Below are positions 46,593 to 58,721 of a stretch of DNA of 64,000 nt, in pieces (the stretch's first letter is position 1; each line of letters starts with the position of its first letter). Location of the stretch: contig WAID01000007.1 of assembly GCA_016584495.1 (NCBI GenBank), forward strand, positions 4,078,001 to 4,142,000, written 5' to 3'. The stretch is from Celoporthe dispersa (Eukaryota > Ascomycota > Sordariomycetes > Diaporthales > Cryphonectriaceae). A program made the translations under genes and the position numbers. The notes beneath the pieces were generated by a model. It was given only the letters and a program-made list of their open reading frames with translations. It was not told where the DNA came from and ran no database searches.

Positions 46593-49365
46593 TCATTCTA
46601 AAATGGAAAAAAGGCCGTCTCCGGCGGGTAACCGTTCGAGGCCGGGTCCGGCGGAGTTTCTGCAGTCATTTTCAAAGAACAAGGCATGGTCCAATGCGAA
46701 CAGCGCGCCGGCTAGTTTGGACAATGATCTGCGTAGTAAGCCGGCCATGACCACATCCTCATCGCCTGGGTACCTCTGCCGGAATGCTCCATGGCAGCTC
46801 TGTCGCCATAACACCGTGCGCTGTAGGTGGGCGTCTCCCCCGGGCAGCGGACTCCTCTGTTCGTCACCTCGCCGAGACTGTCCGTTTCTTTGAGGGAGAC
46901 GTTATTACCGGCGCTAGAAGGGACTGGCTTCATAGGCAGGGATCTGCCTCTTCTCGGTACGGACGTAAAGCCTTGAAGCATTATCGAGGACTAAGGGCAG
47001 GGGGAGAAAGGGCCTTGGTCAAGAGACAAGGTATATCTTGTTGGGCCGCGAATGTGATGGAGCGACTGACAGGAGCTAAACAAGCGACCCTCAGGTCACA
47101 TCGCAGGCCTGATGCGTGTGCGTGATAAAGGACGCGGGGTGCACTGTCCAATGACAAGACGCAGTGAGTACCGACGGAGAGGAACCGGCTGCGACCAGAC
47201 CTTCTATATTCATAGGTCGGTCGCAAAGCGCCAGCCGTGGTATGTGAGCCGTTCTTGCTGAGCAGCGATGGCCCATGCAGGCAGGAGTGTACGCGTGTGG
47301 TCGTCAGGCACCCAGCCAAGGCCTCTCTCTCCTTCGTGTTCACGCCGATCTTCATTCGCCGTCGCCTAGTAGTGAGGCTCCGGAGGGTCAGCCGCGCATT
47401 CTCTGCCCGGCGGACATGCGGACGCAGGCAAGTCGATCTGATTAGACTCGACGGCGGCAGGCAAAGGATGTCGTCGAGACTGTAGTGTGGTGTAGGTGCG
47501 CAAAACCCTCTAGGTTGTCGCCCAGTCCGGTCCTGTCAAGATCGCTTGGGCCAGCGGGGCTTCCGCAGCCTGCGCACCGTAGCTCTCTCTGTCAGACAAG
47601 GCCAAGCTTCAGCCCTGGGCGCCACAATAACGGGCGTAGCTCAGATACATGTCATGTGCTTCTGCGTGGACCACCCCTCACCCTTTACACGGCGCCCTCG
47701 AGACCGCTGCGGGGCTCACGACCAAGGCGATGCAGGGAGTAGGCTGCAAACGGTAGAGCGTCCGTCGCTCGCATGGGAGGCGGCAAAGAATGGGGCTGTG
47801 AGGTTGTCCCTCGAGGGGGCCCTGGAGCTTCCACCGCGACCAGTGCAGGGCTGGACGACAAAGACACGGGACCGTGTGACCAAGCCGTATGGAGCCGAGT
47901 CGCGATTTCCTAAAACTGCTAAGCTCCTCTGCCTGTGGAGGCTACGGCGAGGTTCTAGAGAGGTAGCGCATCGTGAGAATAAACATCAAGTCTTTCTTGC
48001 TTTGCTTCTGATAGTTGGTGCTGTGGGTTGCGGGTGGGTTCAAAGCTGGGATAGACGTGGCCCTCGGCTCTCACCAGTACTCTGCCGTCAGCCCAGGGAC
48101 CAGGTCTGGATCAAGCTGTGGTCATCTTGAGGGTCGTTGGAGGAGGATACTGCTGCCCAAGAACACCAGAGAGTAAATCTGTGGGATAACATAGGGGGCA
48201 TCGGATTGAGTAGTGTTCCTTGCGCCCCAGACCCAACTAGCCACCAGGCGCTGTAATATGGTCAAGCCGATTCCGCTGTCAAACCTGTCGGTGCTGGTCT
48301 GCAGAGACAAGGCGGTCTTCAGGCGCCCTGGCTGCGCCAGAGAAATCACAAGCTTGGGCTACCCCGCAGGCCTTCTAGAGCCGTTGGTGGTCCACAGCAT
48401 CTACATGCCGGACTTGCCGCCGGCCCTGGCGTGCTCGAGGAGAAAGCCTTGGACTGACGTCCTTTGAGAGAGGGAGCAGACCTTGCCTAGCGTGGGCATG
48501 GCTGCGACCCACTGCAATGGTGGTATATGGCTGCAGATCGTACAGGTTCTGGCCTCCTTTCTGGCTAACGTGTTGGTACCAGAGCTGTGATCATCACAAA
48601 GCCTCTCCTACCTGAAGGCCAAGAAGCGATCGGCGGATCTCTCCAATGGCATTGCGCTGCCTGGGGCTGAACGCATACGAATATGAGAGTACAAGGGAAG
48701 AGGAGAGGGGGGGGGGGGAAGGGGGCCGGATAGAGCAGAGCACGGACTGGTGCCCAGGCTCGACCACACTGTTGCTTCCAACTGCATATCTCCCTGGGCC
48801 TTAGGCCCCTTGTCTTGTCGCCTTCTCAAAGCAGTAATTAGGCTTGTATCCCTGCCTTTGCCCTGTGCCAACCGTGTGCCATGGTCTGCTTGAATGCGGA
48901 AACGCGCCGTGTAGGCTTGCAGAACCCATCCTCGTCTGTCTAGACCTCTTTCGTATCCATCCCTCAGATCGACGGGCTCTCATGTCAAGCTTGCTAGCCG
49001 CTGTATCGACCTGGAGCCTCTGTGATCTGGTGGGTCCCTGCTAGATCTGCGTGCACGCGGGCCGATATAGTGTCGAGGTTGTTGCCGCCCGCTTGCCTTG
49101 AGACCTCGACAATGGAAAGACGTCCCATACCTCGACGCGTCCATCTTGAGAAAAGTTGTCTCACCACGGCATTCTTCAGCCTTGGTCCCTTTGCACACTT
49201 GTTGCTCTATATCCCTCGAGTAGCATTCTGGGTCGTTCCCCTTCTCATAAAATCCAAGTGCCGTCGTCGTCTGTGTTGCCCTTCACTGCTCGTCTTCTCT
49301 TTGCAACCTTGTCTTCCTCTTCCAGCTCGTCGACAGACGCCATCCCCAACCAGACCACAGCCAGG

Positions 49366-50622
49366 ATGGCTTACAGCACGCCCTCCCCGTCGGAAACTGG
49401 AAGCAGCTGGAGCGGCAGTCTCAGTGACTGCGATACCAGCGGTACTAGCTCCACCACCACCCCAGGTTGGAACGGGCATGATATCGACCTGCCTTTGACA
49501 CCTCACGTACCCTCTGCAGTTCTCCCTGCGATCCTTTCTGAGTACCCAAACCCCTCTGTGACTTCGGCTCCCCACGCTGTCACAGCGTCGGGCATTCCAA
49601 GTCCCACTTCATCATCGCCAGTCTCTCCGACTAGTTCCACAGCTACGCGTGGGCGACGACCGGCCAAGGATGATGACTGGCTCCGACTTCGCCACCTGAT
49701 CTCAACATTGTACAAGACCAAGCGTCTCGCGGATGTGATGAGCATTATGGAGAGAGAGCACGACTTTGTAGCCACACAGAGGATGTACAAGGCGCGGTTC
49801 AAGGAGTGGGGCCTGCAGAAGAACGTGACGGCAGCAGAAGTGCACAAGCTGATACAGAAGGTGAAACAGCACCAGAAGTATCTGCAGCAGCAGGCTCAGC
49901 ATGGAGGTCTGCCGAGGAGCGCCTGCAGAACGACAGTGCTGGATGTCGGGGATTGCGCGCACGTGAAGAGGGTCCAGAAGTACATGAAGCGCAATCCTAT
50001 CGGGCTGGAAAAGCTGCAGAAGGACCCCAGCAGACCGCTCGATCTCATCAGGGGTCTGACTGTCGACACTGGCAGAGGACGGCCCGACCGGGCAGCGAGG
50101 GTGTCGATGCCGACAGCCACATCGGAGCAGCAGCAGCAGCAGCAGCCGCCACTGCCACTGCCACAGTTCCACTTGATGAACCGGGCACACCAAGACATGG
50201 CCTTGTCCTGGTCACCAGTCTCCAGAGTGGGAGATGGACATCCTCAGAACATGTCCGAGCTGTTCCCACACGTTGCTGACCACGGGTTCCATTCACCATA
50301 CCCGTTTGCCGGCACACCTTTGTCCCTCTCCCCGCGGCCTTCACCACAGTGGCAAGGTCAGCACCTGGGCCACAGCGCGAGCCCGATGCTGGGATCGACA
50401 AGCACCTCGCCAGTCGATCACGGCCTGGTCCACGACCAGATAATGACGCCTCTGGACGGCCTTCACGGGCACATGCCCCTCTCCGAGATGAGTCCCAGCC
50501 CGGTCTGGGCGCACACATTAGCACAGGCCCACGACCAGACAATGCCTACCGTGTGGCATATCAGCAGTGGGATGATGGATGGTAGTGATGCGAGTCTGTA
50601 CGATCCTTCTTCTTCTTTCTGA
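49366..50622 (+). CDS. Clr5-domain protein, otherwise uncharacterised
   Basis: Single exon of 418 aa from ATG 49366 (CCAGGATGGC). The open frame extends upstream to 49156, but without an ATG; that part translates as a low-complexity leader. Residues about 103-160 match the Clr5 domain (DDWLRLRHLISTLYKTKRLA, MEREHDFVATQRMYKARFKE then WGLQKN). Clr5 is named from a fission-yeast silencing factor and occurs in many fungal proteins, often N-terminal. A basic coiled helix follows (AAEVHKLIQKVKQHQKYLQQ). The rest is Ser/Pro/His-rich and disordered with a short polyGln run (EQQQQQQPP). A nuclear role is possible but not shown. The gene stands alone after a long gene-free region. Confidence 0.8.
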   Translation: MAYSTPSPSETGSSWSGSLSDCDTSGTSSTTTPGWNGHDIDLPLTPHVPSAVLPAILSEYPNPSVTSAPHAVTASGIPSPTSSSPVSPTSSTATRGRRPAKDDDWLRLRHLISTLYKTKRLADVMSIMEREHDFVATQRMYKARFKEWGLQKNVTAAEVHKLIQKVKQHQKYLQQQAQHGGLPRSACRTTVLDVGDCAHVKRVQKYMKRNPIGLEKLQKDPSRPLDLIRGLTVDTGRGRPDRAARVSMPTATSEQQQQQQPPLPLPQFHLMNRAHQDMALSWSPVSRVGDGHPQNMSELFPHVADHGFHSPYPFAGTPLSLSPRPSPQWQGQHLGHSASPMLGSTSTSPVDHGLVHDQIMTPLDGLHGHMPLSEMSPSPVWAHTLAQAHDQTMPTVWHISSGMMDGSDASLYDPSSSF

Positions 50623-51365
50623 GCTGCTCGCTCTGTGGAGTTTGGTCGTCACGGCACGGGTAAATGCAGGGCAAGATGATGATCGCGAGGAGGAAGGCTG
50701 GCGTTGAGGGGTCACTGTGGTGAGGCCAGGAGCAGAGCAATCTTGGAATGTGTGTTTGTATGCTCATGTATAACATAGGATATTCGAGTCAAGATAACAT
50801 CTTGTTTACTAGTAGTTGAGCCTCCTTGAAAGTTTCGACCTGGATGTGTTGCTGTTGTTTTGTCCTTGACCGTGGCCAGGCCGAGTCATGACGTCGCCCA
50901 CACCCATGAGGTGAGGACGAACCGCTGAGGCCCTGGAAGCCCTAGGACTGCTAGGGTTGACCCCCCTGGCCCCCCTCCTGCCTTGACAAAACAAACTTTT
51001 ACCCCCCCCCCCCCTGGGCCCCACCTTGGGGAAGGAAGTAACCTTGGTACGTTGGCAGGTGGCAGGCTGGGTACCTGCAGCAGAGAGATTCTTAGCACCC
51101 CCGCAATCGGAGCTGTGACGAACAAAATTCCCCTACCTAGTAGAGTCAGTGCTCAAATGCGCTGTGCTGCTCTTGACACATCCACAAACCCCCGCTCTTA
51201 TATGTATTACTGATCAGACCTCAGTCTTCCTCGACCTGGCCTGACGAGAGAATTCTCTTATGCTCGATGGCGTATTTCTCTTTGCCTTCTCTGGGTCCTG
51301 CAATCGACCAGTAAAGACGGCGACAAAGGACGAGATCATACACGACGACAATTGACGTACTCACG
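50623..51365. other. Intergenic region
   Basis: No gene seen. A 13-base C run lies at 51002-51014. The 3' end of the Clr5 gene and promoter of the aminotransferase gene should be here. Confidence 0.55.
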
Positions 51366-52745
51366 ATGCCTTCTTTTCCTCCTCCCCCCTCCAACACCCT
51401 GGACTGGGCCAACATTGGCTTCAAGATGCGAGAAGGCAAGCAGATGAACCGACCGAGCGGTGATCCCGTCTACATATTTGTTCCGTCCCCCAGCTGACGT
51501 TCATGCTCCGCTCTCGCACAGTCAATGGCCACATCGAGTCCCACTACTCGCACAAGACGGGGCAGTGGACGCCTCTCCAGTTCGTGACCGATCCCTATAT
51601 CCGCATGCACGGCATGGCACCCGCCCTCAACTATGGTCAACAGGCCTACGAGGGCCTGAAGGCCTTCCGTACGCCTGGTGACAAGGCCATCCAGATCTTC
51701 CGGCCGGACCGCAATGCAGTCCGCATGCAGCACAGTGCCGAGTTCGTCTCCATGCCTCCCCTCCCCGTCGAGACCTTTGTCGATGCCTGCCGCGCCGCTG
51801 TCGCCCTCAATGCCGAATGGGTGCCTCCTCATGAGACAGGCGCGGCCATGTACGTCCGCCCGCAGATGTATGGGTCGAGCGCACAGCTGGGTCTGACCCC
51901 GCCCGAGGAGTACACTTTCTGTGTTTATGTGCTACCTACGGGTGTGTACCATGGCCTGCACCCCGTCCGGTGTTTGATTCTGGACGACTTCGATCGTGCT
52001 GCGCCCAACGGAACAGGGAGTGCCAAGGTCGGCGGTAACTATGCCCCCGTGTTGAGGTGGACAGATAAGGCTCGCTCGGAGGGCTATGATATCACCCTGC
52101 ACCTGGACAGCGCGACGCATACCGAGATAGACGAGTTCAGCACGAGCGGGTTTATCGGTGCTCTGGTTGATGGCGACAGCGTCACCATTGTGGTGCCTGA
52201 CTCGAGGAATGTGATCAACAGCGTCACGAGCGAGAGTGTACAGGGCATCGCAGAGAGCTTTGGGTGGAAGGTCGTGAAGCGCTCGGTACGTTTATCCCGC
52301 ATCAAAATACGCGCGAGGAGGCGTTCGGTGACTTGTCACTAACTAACATGACCACCAGATTAAATACGCAGAGCTTGCCGACTTCGCAGAGGTCATGGCG
52401 GCTGGAACGGCCGCATCTCTGGTCCCTATCCGGTCCATCACACGGCGGATGGCCGCGTCAGATCCTAAATCCCTGGTGGCCACCCTCCAATCTCACCCCC
52501 GCCTGTCGGTCGATACGGCCAGGGGCGAGGAGACCATCACCTACATCCCAGACACCCAAGAGGACGCCGGTGCACTGTGCGTGAAGCTGCTGTCTCAGCT
52601 CAAGGCGATCCAGATGGGCAAGGTTGAGGACAAGCTTGGCTGGTGCGTGGCCGTCTCCGACAAGGACCTTAGAAAGGCCGCCGGGCACGAAGTCGTCACA
52701 AACGGGGACAGCACCGGCGAGGTGAGCATTGGACAGATGGACTAA
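51366..52745 (+). CDS. Branched-chain amino acid aminotransferase (class IV PLP enzyme)
   Basis: Three exons: 51366-51435, 51522-52285, 52359-52745 (406 aa). Intron 1 uses a GC donor (GAAG|GCAAGC) and a GCACAG acceptor; joining gives GFKMREVNGHIESHYSHKTG, matching the family N-terminus. Intron 2 is GTACGT to CCAG with a CTAAC branch. Reaction: reversible transamination of Leu, Ile and Val with 2-oxoglutarate. Motifs: MAPALNYGQQAYEGLKAFRT, IQIFRPDRNAVRMQHSAEFV, GSAKVGGNYAP (PLP-binding Lys), HTEIDEFSTSGFIGALVDG and EVMAAGTAASLVPIRSI (phosphate-binding region). No mitochondrial presequence is visible, so it is probably cytosolic. Fungi often carry several BCAT paralogues, some in metabolite clusters; no cluster genes are seen nearby. 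The C-terminus after GVS-like motifs is complete at 52745. Confidence 0.9.
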
Positions 52746-53279
52746 GGACAGGTTGTTGCCACTCGTCCCGACCGCTACCTTCCTTGTGGTGAGACAGCAA
52801 GAAAGAAGAAGAAAAAAAAACAAGTCACGGCCATCGATGTGTCTCGCAGAACAGCCTATCTATGCGGAATCTCAAAAGAAAAGGAGCTTGAAACGGAGTA
52901 TTTCCAACGTCCAAACATCCTCGAGGGTTGGCAATCAAGGGTAGAAGTAGGAGGACAACGGATTACAATTGAAGCAACACTGCGCATCTCCATTGAGACC
53001 AAAGCGAGCTCCCCAGGGTGACCAGGTGTAATCTCGTGACGGCAAGACAATCAGCATAGCACTTTCGCCATTCTCGACGACAAGGTGCAAATCCCTCTCT
53101 GGCTTGTTTATGACAACAAACACTCGGTAATAGTCTCGAACAACCCGCTGAAGACCCATACACAATGGAGGCCTGAGGGCTCAAGACCCGCATGACCCAC
53201 CACGCCTCGGCTCGTCCCTTTTCTGCAATCCGATGGGTCGCATGGCTCACTAAGACGACGGGCTACAGAAATATACAGT

Positions 53280-53313
53280 ACACACACACACACACACACA
53301 CGCACACACACAC
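53280..53313. repeat. (CA)n microsatellite
   Basis: About 16 CA units with one CG interruption. Confidence 0.95.
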
Positions 53314-55400
53314 CACGATACACAAAATATTGTGCACCTCGCACCTCTCCTGCAGACACACTCACACACACACGTGCCACGTGCCATAGGCTGCTGCTAT
53401 CGGCCGCCTGTCACACGTCGAAACCACAGATCCGGTTAGCTGCAGGGCCAAGGCAGGATTCGAGCTGACCGTTTCAGAGACCAGGTACAGGCAGGGTCTG
53501 GATCTTTTTATGTCCACTCACTATAGTCTCACTGCATCAAGATTCAAGGCAGGCAGGCAGATCTGACAGCACCAACTGCAGTGGGAAGATCTTGACCAGT
53601 CGTGCCCACACGTTCGCGTTTTGTCCGCCGTTGGCTTGACAGTGCTGTGGTACCAGATCGGTGTGCTGGACCCCCATCTCGTCGTACTGTGACTGGAACC
53701 ACAGAGAACCCCGCCTGTGCTCTTATCTCTACTTACTATTCACAGAGCTTATACACAGACAGCACTGCGTTGCATTGCATTGCATCTGCATCGCAACAAA
53801 TTGCGGTCTACACATCTTCCTCCCGCAGTTTGCGTGCGCTGGCCTCCACACCCCATATTTTAGAGTTCGAGGCTAGCTTTCAGGACCAGTGTCTCTTCAG
53901 ACGGAGGTGGCTGGGTGGGAAGTCTTGCGCGGCCGCCCAGAGCAACGAACGGTGAGGTTTGCAGCTCGAGCCGACCGGTGGTGTTTGAGAAACACAGATC
54001 CTCCCGAGATCTTTTCTTGGGGCCATCTCACAACATGCGTCTGAAGGTAGCCCTGGGCCGAATGGCACGGCGGCAGATCAAGCCCTGTCCAGCCACACCC
54101 AAGATCACTTGCACTACACGTGCGGCTGTTCAATCTCATCTCGTTGGCTGACTGTTGCTAGCGGCGTCTTTTCTTTGGGACGAAGGCTCCTGGTTCGCAG
54201 CCGGAGCCATTTTATTCTTGGCGTCAGGATATTCCTCCCGGTAACCTCATCATGCAGGCTCCCACGGTTGTGCACCACGACACACCTGGCGCCCCGCCCC
54301 TTTCCAGTCGCCCTCGTCTGGGTGGTGTCGGAGGAGGCTCAGGAAGCAAGCAGGAGTCAGGAGCATACCATTGGACCAAGGACTTATCCTCCCCCTAGCA
54401 GGATCTCATTAGAGGGATCATGCACAGTAAGCTGGCAGGGCCGCAAAATAGCAGCGGGAGGAGGAAGAGAGTTGAGGGGGTCCTGGGGGGACCACCGCCA
54501 TACCTAATCTGACGTCGCCGCCTTAAGTGTGTGGTGATTTTTGCACCGCCCGGCTTGCCATTCCTCAAACAGATGAGGACTACGCTGGCTCAACCCCATC
54601 TGCTAAATTCGGCATTTTTTTCCCTTAGCTGCAGCCTTTCACATGCCGCGCCGCCACCCGCATGCGAGTAAGAGACAGGACAGTCCAGGTCCAGGGCCCT
54701 CGAACGAGCGGCAAGACCGTGCCGCTGCTGTCATGTCGCCCGTTAGCAGAGACGGCATCGTATTCACCGTATGGCTAGATAATGGGCTACATTCTCTTTA
54801 CCAGCCCACGCGCTGCTCGGGAGAGAAATTCCCCAGCCCATGCACCCAGCAAATCTGTCGTGCCATCACCGTCACCCACCATCTTAGATTCCCCCTGTCG
54901 GGAGAGCGAGAACCCTCCTCCTCCTTGTGTCCAGGGTACGGTGGTGACATTTTTTTTTCTTTCCTTGCTTTCTTTATCTACTATCTAACCTTAGTGCTCT
55001 CGAAATTTTTGTACTCAGCCCCGGCTGAAATTTCCCATAAGATCCAGCAAGGACGCCGCGAGATCAACGAGACGAGGTGCTGCTCTGCTCCATCATGGTT
55101 ATTATTACTATGACCAAATATCCCTCAGGTCTCCACACCTTATCCTGAGCCCCAATCACCACCAGGGCGTATACTATATACCAGAGGGACCAATCGTCTT
55201 GACCGCAAATTACTTGTGCGAGCGAGCGATTTTGCTTGGAGAGCTGATCCCAGGAGCCCCTCCTCACGCTGCAGACAGGTATTAAAGCTGGTCTGTCGCC
55301 TCTGGATCTGTCTAGCCAGCGCGCATCTGCTGTGCCGGGCGGGACCTCCTCGAGGCCCTACTCTGCTGTTGTTGACTGCGGCCTCTTGAGGGTATTGCCG

Positions 55401-55447
55401 TCACATACACACACACACATACACACATACACACACGCACACAAACA
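55401..55447. repeat. CA/TACA-rich repeat abutting a start codon
   Basis: Imperfect (CA)n with TACA interruptions, ending 2 bases before the ATG at 55450. It should therefore form the end of the transporter's 5' leader. Confidence 0.9.
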
Positions 55448-55449
55448 CC

Positions 55450-58408
55450 ATGGCAGACTCATTATCACCGCGGCCGGATGACCACTCACCCGATGCAAGC
55501 GCCCTCTCACCGGATCCCCAGAGCACATTCTCACCAAACCCAAATGCGCCTACGCCAAATCCCAATCTGCTCTCACCCAACCCGAACGCCTTCTCGCCTC
55601 GGCCTGACTCCATGTTGCCCCTCTCCCAGCCAGCCACAATCCGCATCGCGGACGACGTGCACCCGAAAGACCTACGGCTCTCCGAGTCCGAGTCACGATT
55701 TCGGCCGCTGACGAGAACCGACACGACGGCACTCGCCGGTGGTATCTACTCGACGCGCGCCCTCTCGCGGGCGACGACCCAGCGCAGCATCTCGCTCGAC
55801 AGGCACCGCACCGACGGGTTCGAGGAGGAGGGCGACAACTGGCGCGAGAACGAGAAGCCCAAGACCAAGCAGATCTACAAGGGCACCACGCTGCTCTGGC
55901 TGGCGTACCAGTCCATCGGCGCCATCTACGGAGACATCGGCACAAGTCCGCTCTACGTCTTCTCGTCAACCTTCACCAAGGACCCGGACTATGATTCCGT
56001 CATCCAGGTGCTCTCGCTGGTCCTGTGGTCCATGTCGATTATGGTCACGTTCAAATATGTTCTCATCATCCTGCGCGCGGACAACGAGGGCGAGGGCGGC
56101 ACGTTCAGCTGCTACTCTCTCCTGACTCGATTTGTAAGCTGCTCTTTTTTTCACCAAGACGTATTGACTGATTTATATATGTACTGGACTAACACGCCAC
56201 GACTGCTCTCCAGGCAAACCTTACGGAGCGTGATCCCCGCGAGGCGCCACTTATCCACATGGAACGGCATCTGACAGGCAACCTGAGGCCCGCGAATGGA
56301 AAGATCCGCTCGGCCATTGAGAAGAGCAAATTCTTCCGGGGCCTCCTCAAGACGATTGGCGTCCTCGCCGTGTCCATGGTCTTGTCAGACGGTGTTCTTA
56401 CGCCTGCGCAGTCGGTCCTCGGCGCCGTCCAGGGCCTCAATGTGGTCAAGAGTGATATCAGCAGCTCCACGGTTGTGGGCACGACCTGCGGCATCATCAT
56501 TCTCCTCTTTGTGGTCCAGCCGCTGGGCCTGACTCGGCTCGCCAGCGGCTTCGCCCCCATTGTCATCATCTGGCTCGGTTTCAACGGCGGTTTTGGCATC
56601 TACAACCTCGTCCAGTACGACCACAGCGTCCTCAAGGCCTTCAACCCTTACTACGCCTTCCAGTTCTTCGTGGTGAACAAGACCGAGGGCTGGAAGATGC
56701 TGGGCGGTGTCCTGCTGTCCTTCACAGGTGTCGAGGCCTTGTTTGCCGACCTGGGTGCCTTCTCCATGAGGGCGATTCAGCTGAGCTGGATATGCTATAC
56801 GTACCCGTGCCTGCTGCTGGCGTATACCGGGCAGGCTGCCTACATCAGCGCCCACCCTGAGGCGTGGACAAATCCCTTCTACAACTCTGTGCCACCTGGC
56901 ATGCTGTACCCGAGTCTGGTTGTCGCGGTGCTGGCTGCCATTGTTGCCTCGCAGGCCATCATCACAGCCACGTTCCAGGTGAGTCCTACTATTGACGGTT
57001 ATAAACAGGCCTTGGCGTATCCGAGCTTCCTGCTGACTCTCCCCGCCCACAGCTCATCAGCCAGATCATGAAGCTCTCGTACTGCCCACAGGTCAAGGTC
57101 GTGCACACCTCCAAGACCTTCCACGGACAGCTCTACGTGCCCTTCCTGAACTGGCTCCTCATGATCGGCACCATCCTCGTCACCGCCGTCTACTCCAACA
57201 CGACGCGCCTGGGCAATGCGTACGGCGTGTGTGTCATGTTCGTCACCTTCTTCGACACCTGCATGGTGACCCTCGTCGCCCTCATCGTGTGGCGCGTCCG
57301 GCCGTGGCTGGTCGTCCTCCCCTGGCTCTTCTTCGCGCTGCACGACGGCCTGTACCTGTCCTCGGCCCTGAATAAGGTCCCCGACGGCGCGTGGTTCACG
57401 CTCACGCTCTCCGCCATCCTGGCCTCGCTGTTCCTGCTCTGGCGGTTCGGCAAGGAGAACCAGTGGAAGGCCGAGGCGGAGGACAGGTTCCGGCTGAACA
57501 ACCTCATCATGAAGGATGCCGAGGGCAAGCTGCGCCTGACCCCGAAGTGGGGCGGCGACCAGCTCTCGCAGATCCGCGGCCTGGGCATCTTCTTTGACAA
57601 GACGGGCGTCATGACGCCCTCCGTCTTCACCCAGTTCGCCTCCAAGCTCGTGGGCGTCATGGACGTCACCGTCTTCTTCCACCTCCACCCCGTCGAGGCG
57701 CCCACCGTCCCGGACGACGAGCGCTACTCCGTCTCCAAGTTTACCACCATCCCAGGCTGCTACCGCCTCGTGGTCAAGCACGGCTTCATGGACGAGGTCA
57801 TCTCGCCTGACCTGGCGGCCCTCATCTACGAAAAGGTCCGCGCCTTCATCATCCGCCAGGCCCAGTCCGGCGAGGCCCTCCCCGACGGCGAGAGCGAGCC
57901 CGACTCTGCCTCCAGCGCCATCGAGAACATCGAGAGCCCCACCAACGACACCAGCCCGTCCACCGCCACCACCACCAGCGCCGACGTCGCCGCCCTCAAG
58001 AGCGGCATGCTCTCCCCGACCCACATCCCCCTGCCCCAGACCCCCGCCGCCCCCAACACACCCGCCATCTCCTTCACCCTTGACAGCCCCGCCGTCGCCG
58101 CCTCCTCGCCAAGGGAGAGGCACGCCGCCACCGACTCCTCCTCCACGCCCAACGAGAAGCAGCAGCCCGCCGAGCTGCGCGATCAGGCCGTCGCTGCTGA
58201 GCTGGCCAGGCTCGACAGGGCCTATGCCGCCAAGATCATGTACGTCGTCGGTAAGGGCCAGATGAAGATCCGCCCCGAGAGCAGGATCTTCAGGCGGGCA
58301 GTGCTGTCGCTGTTCCTGTGGATCCGGGAGAACACGCGTGGCAAGATTGCGAATCTGAGATTGGCGCATGAGCGTGTCATGGAGGTGGGCTTTGTCAAGG
58401 ACATATGA
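55450..58408 (+). CDS. HAK1: HAK/KUP-family high-affinity potassium transporter
   Basis: Three exons: 55450-56133, 56214-56978, 57053-58408 (934 aa), phase 0 throughout (GTAAGC/CCAG and GTGAGT/ACAG, with CTAAC and CTGAC branches). It imports K+, probably with H+, at the plasma membrane. The family signature AIYGDIGTSPLYVFSS is at about residue 157, then VLSLVLWSMSIMVTFKYVLI and NEGEGGTFSCYSLL. Further TM blocks: IGVLAVSMVLSDGVLTPAQS, GFAPIVIIWLGFNGGFGIYN, EALFADLGAFSMRAIQLSW, LVVAVLAAIVASQAIITATF and GNAYGVCVMFVTFFDTCMVT. A long C-terminal cytosolic domain carries GLGIFFDK and a disordered Ser/Thr/Pro insert (about 765-870). The N-terminal 100 residues are a Pro repeat region (SPNPN, TPNPN, SPRPD units), likely disordered and a candidate for regulation. 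ATG context is ACCATGG. Confidence 0.92.
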
Positions 58409-58721
58409 TGATGATCGTGATGATCATGGTGCGGATACTGATCATGTGATGCTACCGAGAGGGGTTCTGTTGTCTGTGGTGGCTTTCATGTTGATGGCGT
58501 TTCTGAGTATATGAAATTGAAACCCAAAAGGAACGGATATAAAACAGACCGAACGCGCAATACGCCTGTCAAGATGCATACATATATCGATACATATATA
58601 ACTCTATGATATAATGAACATGATCAAGGACCAACCGCTCATCCGCATCAATTAAACCGAGTGACCATAATTGGGGGGGGGGGGGTATCAAATTCTCTAT
58701 TCCTATCCTGTGAGCCCGCAC
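58409..58721. other. Short convergent gap
   Basis: Two converging 3' ends. Contains an AT-rich stretch (58575-58620) and a 13-base G run at 58673-58685. No gene. Confidence 0.6.

Larger units (their letters stand above)
52746..55449. other. 2.7-kb intergenic region
   Basis: No supported CDS. It contains a (CA)n microsatellite at 53280-53313 and a CA-rich imperfect repeat at 55401-55447 that ends directly at the start codon of the potassium transporter. Remaining sequence gives only short, non-conserved open frames. Confidence 0.55.

Noticed and set aside
47546..48130. 194-codon plus-strand open frame
   Set aside because: No recognisable domain, no intron logic, overlapping open frames on both strands; looks like GC-driven chance.
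56999..58369. 456-codon minus-strand open frame
   Set aside because: Antisense shadow of KUP exon 3; Gly/Val-rich translation with no domain, caused by GC-rich third positions.
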